The notes beneath the pieces are model-generated. The model saw only the letters and a list, made by a program, of their open reading frames with translations. It was not told the origin of the DNA and searched no databases. Shown one piece after another: positions 55,901 to 62,866 of a stretch of 64,000 nucleotides of DNA; the first letter of the stretch is position 1, and each line of letters opens with the position of its first letter. Location: assembly GCA_017516445.1 (NCBI GenBank), contig JAFXCZ010000013.1, positions 186,001 to 250,000 of the forward strand. Direction: 5' to 3'. The translations under genes were made by a program, and so were the position numbers. This stretch comes from Clostridia bacterium. GTDB lineage: Bacteria > Bacillota > Clostridia > Oscillospirales > Acutalibacteraceae.

Positions 55901-56116
55901 ATAAGCAGATTTTCCGCCAAGGCTTTGTAACCATTCCTGTACAGTACCTTCATAACCATACTTTACAGCAAGCTCATAAGCAGAAAGTCCGTTTTCAACT
56001 TTTACAGCAGCAGGTTTTGTCTCATTTTTGTGGATATATACAGACACTCCTACCGAAATGCCAAGCAACAGAACTATACAAACAACCACTGCGAGTATTT
56101 TCTTGAAAATTTTCAT
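52955..56116 (-). CDS. Membrane-anchored collagen-like repeat protein with BspA-type LRR domain
   Basis: This 1053-residue surface protein has a short basic start and one membrane segment (about 5-28), so most of it lies outside the cell. Residues about 40-95 hold two copies of a motif like SAYELAVKYGYEG ... WLQSLGG. About 13 modules of 40-75 residues follow. Each module has a beta-rich part (patterns like GELVITYTNG and LGVVVGAKG) and a Gly-X-Y collagen-like tract rich in GDKG, GEKG and GIQG. After about residue 790 come BspA-type leucine-rich repeats (LTEANIPEGITEIDNHTF, LTKIGKSSF, VTSIGEYAF) and a unique C-terminal tail. Modules 4 and 6 are nearly identical, a sign of recent duplication. 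The ATG at 56116 follows CGGAGG. Binding to host or partner-cell surfaces is likely by class. Confidence 0.85.
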   Translation of the reverse strand: MKIFKKILAVVVCIVLLLGISVGVSVYIHKNETKPAAVKVENGLSAYELAVKYGYEGTVQEWLQSLGGKSAYEIAVENGYSGTQSDWLASLKASAGKDGVGIKTAAFSDKNELLITLTDGSVLNLGVAKGKDGADGVDGNNGKDGTNGVDGQDGAQGEKGNDGVGITAANINADGQLVLSFSDGKTVNLDKVVGMNGKDGIGVSSANINTDGELVITYTNGQTANLGVVVGVKGDKGDIGAQGIQGVQGEKGDKGDTGAAGQHGVSVTKTEINNKGELVITLSDNTVSNLGVVVGAKGDKGDKGDKGDQGEQGIQGIQGVQGERGISVTGAEINSSGNLVIYFSNGQRDELGDVIGAKGDKGAAGQDGVSVTKTEINNKGELVITLSDNTVSNLGVVVGAKGEKGDKGEKGEAGAAGQDGKVGKDGTGIETIVIENGNLKITLTTGTTLNLGNIKGEKGDKGDIGATGATGVQGEQGVQGETGNGISSTTINELGELVILYTNGDKINLGKVVGAKGETGATGSAGAQGEQGIQGNKGDKGDKGDTGVGVASIDINNDGELIITYTEGEPVNLGKIIGPQGAQGIQGPQGQKGDKGETGATGQQGAQGEKGDTGTGVSMVEIIEDKLVITLSDTTVINLGNIKGAKGEKGEQGEQGVSITAVTLTVDGDLSMTFSSGETIPLGNIKGQDGEDGVGIENTEIDANGELVITYTNGNTKNLGSVKGPKGDKGDTGSQGPKGDKGDKGDTGAAGKDGADGRGISNITYSNGVITIIFDDGTTQTIKIDANAENVVTTDYLIYSLLPDGTYAVSAGEAAPLCTVLEIPETYNGITVTKILDEGFTTCVDLIQITLPKTINEIGTDAFLNCEDLITAYFSGDLTDWCKINFGDGNSNPCINNGQLFINGILLTEANIPEGITEIDNHTFYNCVSLQKVTLPSTLTKIGKSSFCGTSLTEITIPANVTSIGEYAFYRTNLTSAIFEKSSGWDLTYTYTVEQGGTAGNKEYTAKYGLSNAENAAKAFIEPVSVRYHKSWGSSTYSYRDVIFYNKVWSRTE

Positions 56117-56200
56117 TTGATATGCCTCCGTATTTTTAGCAAACAATCTTTAATTTAAAAAACTATATTCATATTATACATCCCAAAAATTATAAAGTCT

Positions 56201-56215
56201 TATGCTTTGAGCATA
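56201..56215. promoter_or_regulatory. Palindrome in the shared divergent promoter region
   Basis: TATGCT (56201-56206) and AGCATA (56210-56215) are inverted copies with a three-base spacer. They lie two bases before the -35 box of the helix-turn-helix operon and about 23 bases upstream of a TATAAT for the collagen-like gene (complement of 56173-56178), so one bound protein could act on both genes. Confidence 0.4.
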
Positions 56216-56216
56216 G

Positions 56217-56245
56217 TTGAAAAATTTTGTCGAATATAGTATACT
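56217..56245 (+). promoter_or_regulatory. Promoter for the helix-turn-helix/zinc-ribbon/kinase operon
   Basis: TTGAAA (56217-56222) and TATACT (56240-56245) have a 17-base spacer, about 30 bases before the start of the first gene. Confidence 0.7.
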
Positions 56246-56275
56246 TATATCATAAGTTTCAAGGGGATGGTTAAC

Positions 56276-56698
56276 TTGGCAAAGGATACTTCGAAAATAG
56301 TTGAAGAATTAGAACTTTGCGATAATTTTAAAACCTTTTATAACGAAAATCGCAATTATATGATAACTGATTCCTTGTCGGTACTGCTAAATCGATTTAT
56401 AACCGAAAAAGGACTTGGAAAATCACAAGTTATAAAAAACAGCGAATTATCTGAGGTTTATGCTTACCAGATTTTTTCAGGGCTTCGCACACCCGACCGC
56501 AAAAAGCTTTTATGCCTTGCAATAGGTATGAAGCTTAATCTTGATGAAGTACAAACCTTGCTAAAATGCGCAGGCTACCCTACTCTTTATGTAAAGCACC
56601 CATTTGACAGTGTTATAACCTACGGTATTTGCAAAAAACTTTCGGTTGTGGAAATTAACGAGTTGCTTTTTAACTACGATTTGGAAACCTTGGGGTAG
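56276..56698 (+). CDS. Helix-turn-helix-like protein of a kinase operon
   Basis: The 140-residue protein has a central segment that looks like an XRE-type helix-turn-helix (SLSVLLNRFITEKGLGKSQV, then VYAYQIFSGLRTPDRKKLLCLAIGM, split across about 32-90), followed by an 'LNLDEVQTLLKCAG' helix. The segment is typical of small regulators found next to bacterial Ser/Thr kinases in Clostridia, but no DNA target is known. The start is probably TTG 56276, since AAGGGGAT lies seven bases before it; an ATG at 56267 overlaps that site. Six bases separate it from the next gene. Confidence 0.65.
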   Translation: MAKDTSKIVEELELCDNFKTFYNENRNYMITDSLSVLLNRFITEKGLGKSQVIKNSELSEVYAYQIFSGLRTPDRKKLLCLAIGMKLNLDEVQTLLKCAGYPTLYVKHPFDSVITYGICKKLSVVEINELLFNYDLETLG

Positions 56699-56704
56699 TA
56701 AAAT

Positions 56705-57763
56705 ATGAAAACCTGTCCGTTTTGTAAGGCGGAAATTGCTGAAAACGCGCGCTTTTGCCTTCACTGTATGACAACACTTGAAGAAAAAGAAAAAATTCAA
56801 ATCCCAACAAATAACAAACGGTGGATATTTCACTTATCCACCGCTTTGGTCTTTATATCTATTTTAACTATAGTCCTTGTAATTGTTGACAAAAATTCAC
56901 ACCCTAACATGCCACCAAAGACAGTCAGTACAGTTCAAAGCACTTATGAAAATGTATCCTCTCACACAAACACAAGCCACACATTAGTATCAAATTCTTC
57001 TGCCACAAATTCCGAAATAACCAGTAGCGAAAATTCCGAAAGTTCAGTAACAAAGAAACCAAAAAAGGCAAATAGCAGTTCCTCCAAAGCATCAAGCTCT
57101 AAAAAAACAAATAGTAGTTCTTCTAAGGCTTCAAGCTCAAGCTCTTCTTCAGAAGCTCCTGCTCCCCCTTTTACTTATACACTTACGGACAATGAAATTC
57201 ACATCGTTAAAGGAAACGAAAACTTAAGCGGTGCCATAAATATACCAAATACTATTGATGGGTACCCCGTGACACAGATCTTAGCAGGTGCTTTTTTAGA
57301 AAACACAAATATCACATCTGTAACCATACCTGAAAACATAAAAAGTATTGAGCAATACGCCTTTATGGATTGCAAAAATCTTGCTGTTGTAAATTTTTCA
57401 GAAGGATTGAATTTTATTGGTGCCGATGCTTTCAACGGTTGTAATATTAAAACCTTAACCCTACCCAACAGTATCATTAGTATTAATAATAATGCTTTTG
57501 ATAATTGCCGAAATTTAACCAATGTAATTCTACCAAACAATCTAGAAAGAATAGAACTTGAATTATTTGCAGGGTGTACCAACCTTACTACAATAACACT
57601 GCCTAAAGAATTAAAATTAGTTGTTGAATGCGCTTTTACGGGTTGTAATAACATCACCGCAGTTTATTATCCGGGCAATGAAGCCGATAGAGAAAAAATT
57701 GTATGGGGATGTAATGACTACCCATTAGATCACGCCACTTGGTATTATGGAATTGAAAGATAA
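56705..57763 (+). CDS. Zinc-ribbon, single-pass membrane protein with Ser-rich stalk and BspA-type LRR domain
   Basis: The 352 residues begin with a zinc ribbon (CPFCKAEI ... CLHC, residues 4-20) in the cytoplasm. One membrane segment (about 41-62) and a Ser/Thr/Lys-rich stalk (about 75-150) follow, then BspA-type leucine-rich repeats from about 185 to the end (VTIPENIKSIEQYAFMDC and similar, about six copies). The LRR part would be outside the cell and resembles the end of the divergent collagen-like protein. The topology suggests a transmembrane receptor. The Ser-rich stalk might be modified, but this is inference. It lies in an operon with a kinase-like gene. Confidence 0.75.
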   Translation: MKTCPFCKAEIAENARFCLHCMTTLEEKEKIQIPTNNKRWIFHLSTALVFISILTIVLVIVDKNSHPNMPPKTVSTVQSTYENVSSHTNTSHTLVSNSSATNSEITSSENSESSVTKKPKKANSSSSKASSSKKTNSSSSKASSSSSSSEAPAPPFTYTLTDNEIHIVKGNENLSGAINIPNTIDGYPVTQILAGAFLENTNITSVTIPENIKSIEQYAFMDCKNLAVVNFSEGLNFIGADAFNGCNIKTLTLPNSIISINNNAFDNCRNLTNVILPNNLERIELELFAGCTNLTTITLPKELKLVVECAFTGCNNITAVYYPGNEADREKIVWGCNDYPLDHATWYYGIER

Positions 57764-57780
57764 AGTTGGACGAAAATATT

Positions 57781-58482
57781 ATGACAAAGGAACAATTTTT
57801 TAAGAACTTATTGAATGAATATTCCTTAGTATCAGTACTAAGCGACAAAAACAATTGTACGGTTTACAGAGTAAGAAACAAAAAACTTAAAAAAGATATG
57901 ATAGTACGCTTTCTGCCGTTGGGTATTAACGCTTACGAAGAGCTTTGCAATATAAGCTGTGATAATTTGCCTCTTATTTATGATGTAATTGCACTTGATG
58001 ATGGGCAAATTGTTTTAGAAGAATTTATAGACGGTATAAATTTAGCACAAGCAATGGAATGTAAAAAATTCACCTACAAAACCGCAAAGCCAATCATTTA
58101 CTCTGTTTGTAACGCCTTAAGTGTGTTACATAAAATGGGTTTTGTACACCGAGATGTCAAACCCGAAAATATCATGATAGACAAAAACGGACGGGTTGTG
58201 CTAATCGACTTTAATGCCTCAAGAAAAATCTCTAATGCAAGTAAGGATACTGTTATAATCGGTACGGTAGGCTACGCTTCACCCGAGCAATTAGGTATCC
58301 GTGAAAGCGATTCACGTACAGACATTTATGCACTTAGTATTATGCTAAACGTAATGATAACAGGAAAGCACCCAAGTGAAAAAATCGCCAACGGAAAAGC
58401 AGGTAGGATTGTGCGAAAATGCACAAACGTAAATCCTGACGAACGTTATCAAACTATTAAAAAATTAAGCGATGCACTTTAA
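57781..58482 (+). CDS. Atypical eukaryote-type protein kinase (possible pseudokinase)
   Basis: The 233-residue kinase fold shows a catalytic loop FVHRDVKPENIMID near residues 119-132, an Asp-Phe-Asn in place of DFG (VLIDFNASR near 139-147), the activation-segment end GTVGYASPEQLG (about 159-170) and a C-lobe that ends NPDERYQT. The N-lobe is unusual: the glycine-rich loop is replaced by LSDKNNCTVY without glycines, and the position of the beta-3 lysine reads MIVRFLP, an arginine. Activity may therefore be weak or absent. No membrane segment is present. The ATG at 57781 is used; TTG 57766 is an alternative start. It is the third gene of the operon. Confidence 0.75.
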   Translation: MTKEQFFKNLLNEYSLVSVLSDKNNCTVYRVRNKKLKKDMIVRFLPLGINAYEELCNISCDNLPLIYDVIALDDGQIVLEEFIDGINLAQAMECKKFTYKTAKPIIYSVCNALSVLHKMGFVHRDVKPENIMIDKNGRVVLIDFNASRKISNASKDTVIIGTVGYASPEQLGIRESDSRTDIYALSIMLNVMITGKHPSEKIANGKAGRIVRKCTNVNPDERYQTIKKLSDAL

Positions 58483-58529
58483 TCCCACCGATTTTGACAG
58501 CACATTATCACTTTTAACTATTAACTAAT

Positions 58530-58584
58530 AAAAGCGCCCAAAGGGTTACTCTTTGTGAGAAAGAAAACTCTTTGGGCGCTTTTT
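58530..58584. terminator. Bidirectional terminator between the kinase gene and a zinc-ribbon gene
   Basis: AAAAGCGCCCAAAG (58530-58543) and CTTTGGGCGCTTTT (58570-58583) form a 14-base stem with a 26-base loop. T residues flank it on both strands. Confidence 0.85.
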
Positions 58585-58595
58585 AAATAAGCTTA

Positions 58596-59213
58596 TTATC
58601 CTTGAATATTTTGATTTTTCATAATTCTTTCAATAGCTTTACGATTAACTTTCATTCTAACGAAATTGATTATAAAGAAAATTGGAGAAACAACGCCAAA
58701 AATAACGTTAAAAACAAGCATACCAATATTTCCGCAACGTTTATAAGAAATGGAGAAATCGGTGTAAACAGTGTTTATGTATTGTGGAAGCCTTTGTGCT
58801 GCCTTTTTATTTACTATACCAAAGCCAATAAACGTGCCGCCACAAAATAATGCGAAAACAATTCCAAATCCTGTGAAAAATCCGCCAACAAAGTGATTTT
58901 CCACAGACATTGCCATTCCAATAAGAGCGTAAAGCGAAAAAATAACCGCATAGACTATACCCATAACAATCCAGAACTTAGAAGCAATACTCCAAGCCTT
59001 AAGCTCCCAACGAAGAAGCTTATGCGTATTATCAAGAAACTCACGTTCTTCCGTGTTAAATTCCTCATTAAAAGTCTGAGGCTTTGCGGAAACGGCAAGA
59101 GCTTCATTCTGTTCAGAGGCAGTAGGGATTTCTTTTTCTACGGGTGCTCCGCATTCAATACAAAAAGCAGCACCCTCTTTTATTTCTTTTCCACATTTAA
59201 TGCAATAACTCAT
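58596..59213 (-). CDS. Zinc-ribbon membrane protein
   Basis: The 205 residues start with a zinc ribbon (CIKCGKEIKEGAAFCIECG, residues 4-22) and a linker. Two long hydrophobic hairpin segments at about 78-105 and 110-132 follow, then another near 165-187 close to the basic C-terminus. No catalytic motif is seen. Zinc-ribbon/TM proteins are common in Clostridia and often of unknown role; this one stands next to a zinc-ribbon/LRR protein and a kinase-like gene. Confidence 0.65.
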   Translation of the reverse strand: MSYCIKCGKEIKEGAAFCIECGAPVEKEIPTASEQNEALAVSAKPQTFNEEFNTEEREFLDNTHKLLRWELKAWSIASKFWIVMGIVYAVIFSLYALIGMAMSVENHFVGGFFTGFGIVFALFCGGTFIGFGIVNKKAAQRLPQYINTVYTDFSISYKRCGNIGMLVFNVIFGVVSPIFFIINFVRMKVNRKAIERIMKNQNIQG

Positions 59214-59284
59214 AACTATATACCACCTTTTAAGTTTACAACACTATATTAACATATATTACTTAAAAATTCAATAAGCCACGC

Positions 59285-59310
59285 AAAAAACTCCGCTCTC
59301 GCGGAGTTTT
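59285..59310 (-). terminator. Terminator after the CHAP-domain gene
   Basis: AAAACTCCGC (59287-59296) and GCGGAGTTTT (59301-59310) flank a TCTC loop, and on the minus strand a T-run follows. It lies between the CHAP gene and the zinc-ribbon membrane protein gene. Confidence 0.8.
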
Positions 59311-59317
59311 TTGTTTT

Positions 59318-61078
59318 TTATTTCGTCTTTTTATACTTATAGCTTGACCAATCCGAATAATACTTCTCACCGTCAACAGTCTTATAGGTACGAACACGTA
59401 CATAATAGGTTTTTTTAGCTTTTAACGACTTGATTGTGTAAGAAGTAGTCTTATAGCTCTTAATTGTTTTTGTCTTTGCCGACTTAAACTTCTTAGAGGT
59501 TGAATACTCTATCTGGTATCCTGTTGTCTGCGAAGACTGCTTTTTAATCTTAACCCTTAAGCTTTTCTTAGCGGCAGTCACCTTAGAAACATTTGTTTCT
59601 TTTGGATTGATTTTAAAGTATAGTGTTTTAGTGCCTGAATAATTACCCTTAAATGTGATTGTTACTTTATATTTGCCAACTTTTTTTCTGCCACTTGCAT
59701 ACTTGACAGTATAATCAACATCATTTTTAAGTTTCTTGCCTTTAGCGTCATACACCGTTACACTTGGCTTTTTTGCTTTTCCGTTATATGTATACTCATT
59801 AGCAGATAACTTAACTGATTTTATCTTGTTAACAGTAGCCGTGCTTGCAATTTTGCCGCAAACTGTGCACTTCTTAGCAATTATGCCACTTTTGGAAGTA
59901 GTCGCTTTTTCAGTAGTGGTTTTATATGAATGAGTTATAGTTCTTGACTTGCCACAAACATTACAGGTACTATCACATTTATTGCTGTAGGTATGGTCAT
60001 TTGTGGCTAGAATAGTCGTTATAGAAGTTTTTGAACCACAACGTGAACAATGCTTTGATTTAATTCCATCTTTACCACAAGTAGCATTCGTATCAACAGT
60101 ATAAGCAGAAGAATAATTATGACCTAATGCAGTTATTGTTTTTGTTTCTGTTTTAGAACAACCTTTACATTTGCGGGATTGTTTACCTGCTACAGTACAA
60201 CTTGCCGATTTTGTAACCGACCACGCTCCATAAGAATGAGAGCCGCCAGTAGTGAACGAAGCTTCTTTACTCCAATATTCCGTTCCGTTTACAATTGCAA
60301 AAAACTTATAATAGTATTTTGTCGAGTGAATAAGGGTTAAATTTAATTCCGTATTCATATTGTAATACGGCAGCATATAAGTATGCCCTGCATACGATTG
60401 ACTGGGTGCTTCATATTTTGACCATCCGTCAGAATAAGTGCCTCCATCCTTTCGGATTTTAATACCTATTTTAGTAACCGTATAACTTGAAGGCTTATCG
60501 ACTCTACCATAAAGAATTGCATTAGTTTCAGTAATTGTATTTCTGCTTGACTCGATAGATAAGCTAACTGAACTAGAAGCATTTTCTGTAAGATAAATAA
60601 AACCTACCAAAACACTCGATGAATAGCTTGATTTATTACTACCAACTGTACTATTGCAAGTAGATCCATTTATAATTCCATCTCCATTGTAAGCCGTACC
60701 ATTCGTATTTAGCATTCCGCCTTCATTTACAGTCATTTTTGCGCCGTTAACACTTACAACATACCCTACGTGACCGTATCCGCTGTTTGTCCATACTGCA
60801 ATCGACTTTGCCGTTGGGGTAGTTCCTACAGAATAACCTGCATTTTGAGCTGATGTATACCAATTCTTTGCGTTACCAAAATTAGGTAAAGCAACACCCG
60901 TATTATCATATGCCTGTTGCCAAGCATAATAAGTACATCTTACAGTAGTTACTCCGCTGATTGTTTGCCATTTTCCATAAGGATTTGTTTCAGCATTAAC
61001 AATCACTCCAAATGGGACTATTGCAATTATCAAAATTATCGACAAAATGAGTGCGGTTATTTTTCTAATCTTTTTCAT
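59318..61078 (-). CDS. Secreted CHAP-domain protein with cysteine-knuckle and fibronectin-like domains
   Basis: The 586 residues begin with a signal peptide (about 1-25). A CHAP amidase/endopeptidase domain (about 30-165) follows, with the Cys in VTTVRCTYYAW and the His in GYGHVGYVVSV. A beta-rich fibronectin-like domain (about 170-280) is next, then a section with CKGC, CSRC, CNVC and CTVC knuckles, each separated by about 25-35 residues (290-415). A Lys/Tyr-rich bacterial-Ig-like domain and a C-terminal fibronectin type III domain complete it. CHAP enzymes cut peptidoglycan peptide bonds, so this is likely a secreted cell-wall hydrolase or toxin-like factor. The ATG at 61078 follows GGAGGAG. 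Its promoter is covered by two palindromes. Confidence 0.82.
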   Translation of the reverse strand: MKKIRKITALILSIILIIAIVPFGVIVNAETNPYGKWQTISGVTTVRCTYYAWQQAYDNTGVALPNFGNAKNWYTSAQNAGYSVGTTPTAKSIAVWTNSGYGHVGYVVSVNGAKMTVNEGGMLNTNGTAYNGDGIINGSTCNSTVGSNKSSYSSSVLVGFIYLTENASSSVSLSIESSRNTITETNAILYGRVDKPSSYTVTKIGIKIRKDGGTYSDGWSKYEAPSQSYAGHTYMLPYYNMNTELNLTLIHSTKYYYKFFAIVNGTEYWSKEASFTTGGSHSYGAWSVTKSASCTVAGKQSRKCKGCSKTETKTITALGHNYSSAYTVDTNATCGKDGIKSKHCSRCGSKTSITTILATNDHTYSNKCDSTCNVCGKSRTITHSYKTTTEKATTSKSGIIAKKCTVCGKIASTATVNKIKSVKLSANEYTYNGKAKKPSVTVYDAKGKKLKNDVDYTVKYASGRKKVGKYKVTITFKGNYSGTKTLYFKINPKETNVSKVTAAKKSLRVKIKKQSSQTTGYQIEYSTSKKFKSAKTKTIKSYKTTSYTIKSLKAKKTYYVRVRTYKTVDGEKYYSDWSSYKYKKTK

Positions 61079-61101
61079 ACTTATCTCCTCCAAAACGAAA
61101 A

Positions 61102-61152
61102 TGTAACAATTCGTTACATAATTATTGTAACAAAATGTTACAATAAAGTCAA
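61102..61152 (-). promoter_or_regulatory. CHAP-gene promoter overlapped by two TGTAAC-N5-GTTACA operators
   Basis: Two perfect palindromes with the same half-sites lie at 61102-61118 and 61126-61142, with centres 24 bases apart. On the minus strand the promoter is TTGACT (complement of 61147-61152) and TACAAT (complement of 61124-61129), 17 bases apart. The second palindrome covers the spacer and the -10 box, and the first lies just downstream of the -10. This is the layout of a repressor site. The divergent XRE gene 59 bases further on is the natural candidate for the regulator. Confidence 0.78.
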
Positions 61153-61176
61153 GAGATTATTGGAGAAGATTCGCCT

Positions 61177-61395
61177 ATGAATAAAAATTCTGGTTTAATC
61201 GGTTTGAAAATAATTCGGAAACAAAAGCATCTTAATCAGCAGAAAGTTGCAATGGATTTAAACATAAGCCGTGAAGTTATATCTTACTATGAAAACGGCA
61301 AACGCAATCCTGATATAGATATGCTTAGAACACTATCAAAATATTTTAATGTATCAATTGATTTTTTGGTAAATGGTGAAGAATATAAAAAATAA
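61177..61395 (+). CDS. XRE-family transcriptional regulator
   Basis: The 72-residue protein is a minimal helix-turn-helix of the Cro/C1 type: LIGLKIIRKQKHLNQQKVAM, then NISREVISYYENGKRNPDIDML and LSKYFNVSIDFLVNGEE, with the recognition helix near residues 30-42. It has no other domain. It is divergent from the CHAP gene and probably binds the two palindromes between them. The start follows TTGGAGAAG. Confidence 0.85.
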   Translation: MNKNSGLIGLKIIRKQKHLNQQKVAMDLNISREVISYYENGKRNPDIDMLRTLSKYFNVSIDFLVNGEEYKK

Positions 61396-61399
61396 ATTT

Positions 61400-61460
61400 T
61401 TATATCCCTCGGCTTTGCCGACACATTAACTCTTCACTATTCACTATTATCTATTCACTA
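61400..61460. repeat. Remnant of the structured intergenic repeat (copy D, right half)
   Basis: TATATCC, a CGGC-TTT-GCCG hairpin, then ACACATTAACTCTTCACTATTCACTATT corresponds in order to the right halves of copies A-C in the pyr operon (given in parts: hairpin, then TTCACTATTCAC arm). The left half is missing. It lies between the XRE gene and the ypeB terminator. Confidence 0.65.
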
Positions 61461-61485
61461 AAAAACTCCCTTTCGGGAGTTTTTT
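61461..61485 (-). terminator. Terminator after ypeB
   Basis: AAAAACTCCC (61461-61470) and GGGAGTTTTT (61475-61484) flank TTTC. On the minus strand the hairpin ends in a T-run directly after the ypeB stop codon. Confidence 0.82.
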
Positions 61486-62804
61486 CATTTTGCCAGTGTT
61501 CCGCCGTCGCCTTTAAGAAGAATTAAAATTTCCTCTTCTTCAAGTGTTAACACATTTATATAAACCAAAACCTCGGTGTCGCCGTCTATACAGGTAAACT
61601 CATAGCAACGCTCTTCTGTACCCTTTTCTGTGGGGATAAGCGCCACCGCAGTTTTATTTACCTTTAAATCACGGTCTACCTTATCTTTGGCTTGGTCGGG
61701 TGTATAAACGGCGGTTTCAAACGCTCTCTTTTTATGGTTGGATAAATATCCGCTTGCCTCATAAAGCATAACCTCGCCGTTATCCATAGCAATACCCACT
61801 TTCAAAAGGTCGGTATAGCATATAGTTTCACCGTCAAGGAAAGCAAAATTTATAACGCAAACACCCTCGTCTATAAAATAATAGGTTTCTAAAAAATTAT
61901 TAAGGCTGTTTTTGTCTAAAAATCTTTTCGCCTTTTCGAGTGCTTGGTTGTAAGAAATTATATGCTGTTCGATTTCTCTGCTTTTGCGCATATATACAAC
62001 CTGACCGCCCGCTTTACTAACCGTGATATCGGTATTTTTATTTGAAAAACGGTAGGTTTCAAGTCTGCCCTTTTCTTCGGCGGCAAACTGAAGCTGCGAC
62101 TCGTTATAATCTAAAAATGCACAAGCAATGCTCTTTGCCTCGGTTTCGGTAACGGTATCGGCGTCCGCTAACATTGTAGGCTCCTTTTTGAGCAAATGGT
62201 CGGAATACGGGCCGTCATAAACCAAGGTGGGATAATCGCCGAATTCCCCCTCAAGCTCCTGCAAAGAGGCGGTAAGATTATCATCTATACCAATATCAAT
62301 TTTCTGCTCTATTTCCTTTACCCAGTAATCAGGGTTATCGTAGCTTATCTGCGCGGTGCTTACTATTTGTGAAACCTTTTCGGCAGTTTTACTTAAGGAT
62401 GCAATATTATTTGAAAAATCACGAGGAAGCTGCTCCCCCTTATAAAGCTTACCCGATACCGCAAAGGCGTAATTACCCGCCTGTGACAAAAAGCGGTTAA
62501 GCCCGTCAAGATGAGCACTTGACGGAAGCTGTGATAATGCTGTTTTTGACATTTCGGCTTCGGTAAGCAGCTCGGCGGCGTATCGACTTAACTGATTAGG
62601 ACTTGTAACATACTGCGCCTTTTTAAGTATTAATGAAATATTATTAAGCGAAGCCGAAAAATCATTAAGGCTTCGGGAATAGTTGTTTTCAAGCTGAAGC
62701 TTTAAGCCCTCATTCTTTTGCCACATTTTAACGCACACGCCCGAAACCACAACTATAGCCGCACTCAAAAAAGAAATGAGCCTTACAATATTTCGTCTTT
62801 TCAT
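61485..62804 (-). CDS. ypeB: YpeB-type spore germination protein
   Basis: YpeB is a membrane-anchored spore protein that stabilises the cortex-lytic enzyme SleB. The 439 residues have a membrane segment near residues 8-26, an extended helical N-domain (about 30-160) and three PepSY-like modules, one with ETEAKSIACAFLDYNE near 216-231 and another with QALEKAKRFLDKN. The usual sleB partner is not next to it; instead an unknown membrane protein and folD lie upstream. The ATG at 62804 is preferred because GGGTGATG lies just before it. The terminator follows its stop directly. Confidence 0.88.
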   Translation of the reverse strand: MKRRNIVRLISFLSAAIVVVSGVCVKMWQKNEGLKLQLENNYSRSLNDFSASLNNISLILKKAQYVTSPNQLSRYAAELLTEAEMSKTALSQLPSSAHLDGLNRFLSQAGNYAFAVSGKLYKGEQLPRDFSNNIASLSKTAEKVSQIVSTAQISYDNPDYWVKEIEQKIDIGIDDNLTASLQELEGEFGDYPTLVYDGPYSDHLLKKEPTMLADADTVTETEAKSIACAFLDYNESQLQFAAEEKGRLETYRFSNKNTDITVSKAGGQVVYMRKSREIEQHIISYNQALEKAKRFLDKNSLNNFLETYYFIDEGVCVINFAFLDGETICYTDLLKVGIAMDNGEVMLYEASGYLSNHKKRAFETAVYTPDQAKDKVDRDLKVNKTAVALIPTEKGTEERCYEFTCIDGDTEVLVYINVLTLEEEEILILLKGDGGTLAK

Positions 62805-62866
62805 AAACATCACCCGAAGGTATTATTTACAAAATTTAACAAAATATTTGTAAGGCACGAAAAAAT

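Noticed and set aside
58483..58530. Possible further remnant of the structured repeat before the kinase-gene terminator
   Set aside because: Only a weak A/T-rich similarity (TTTTAACTATTAACT) is present, with no hairpins; it is too little to call.
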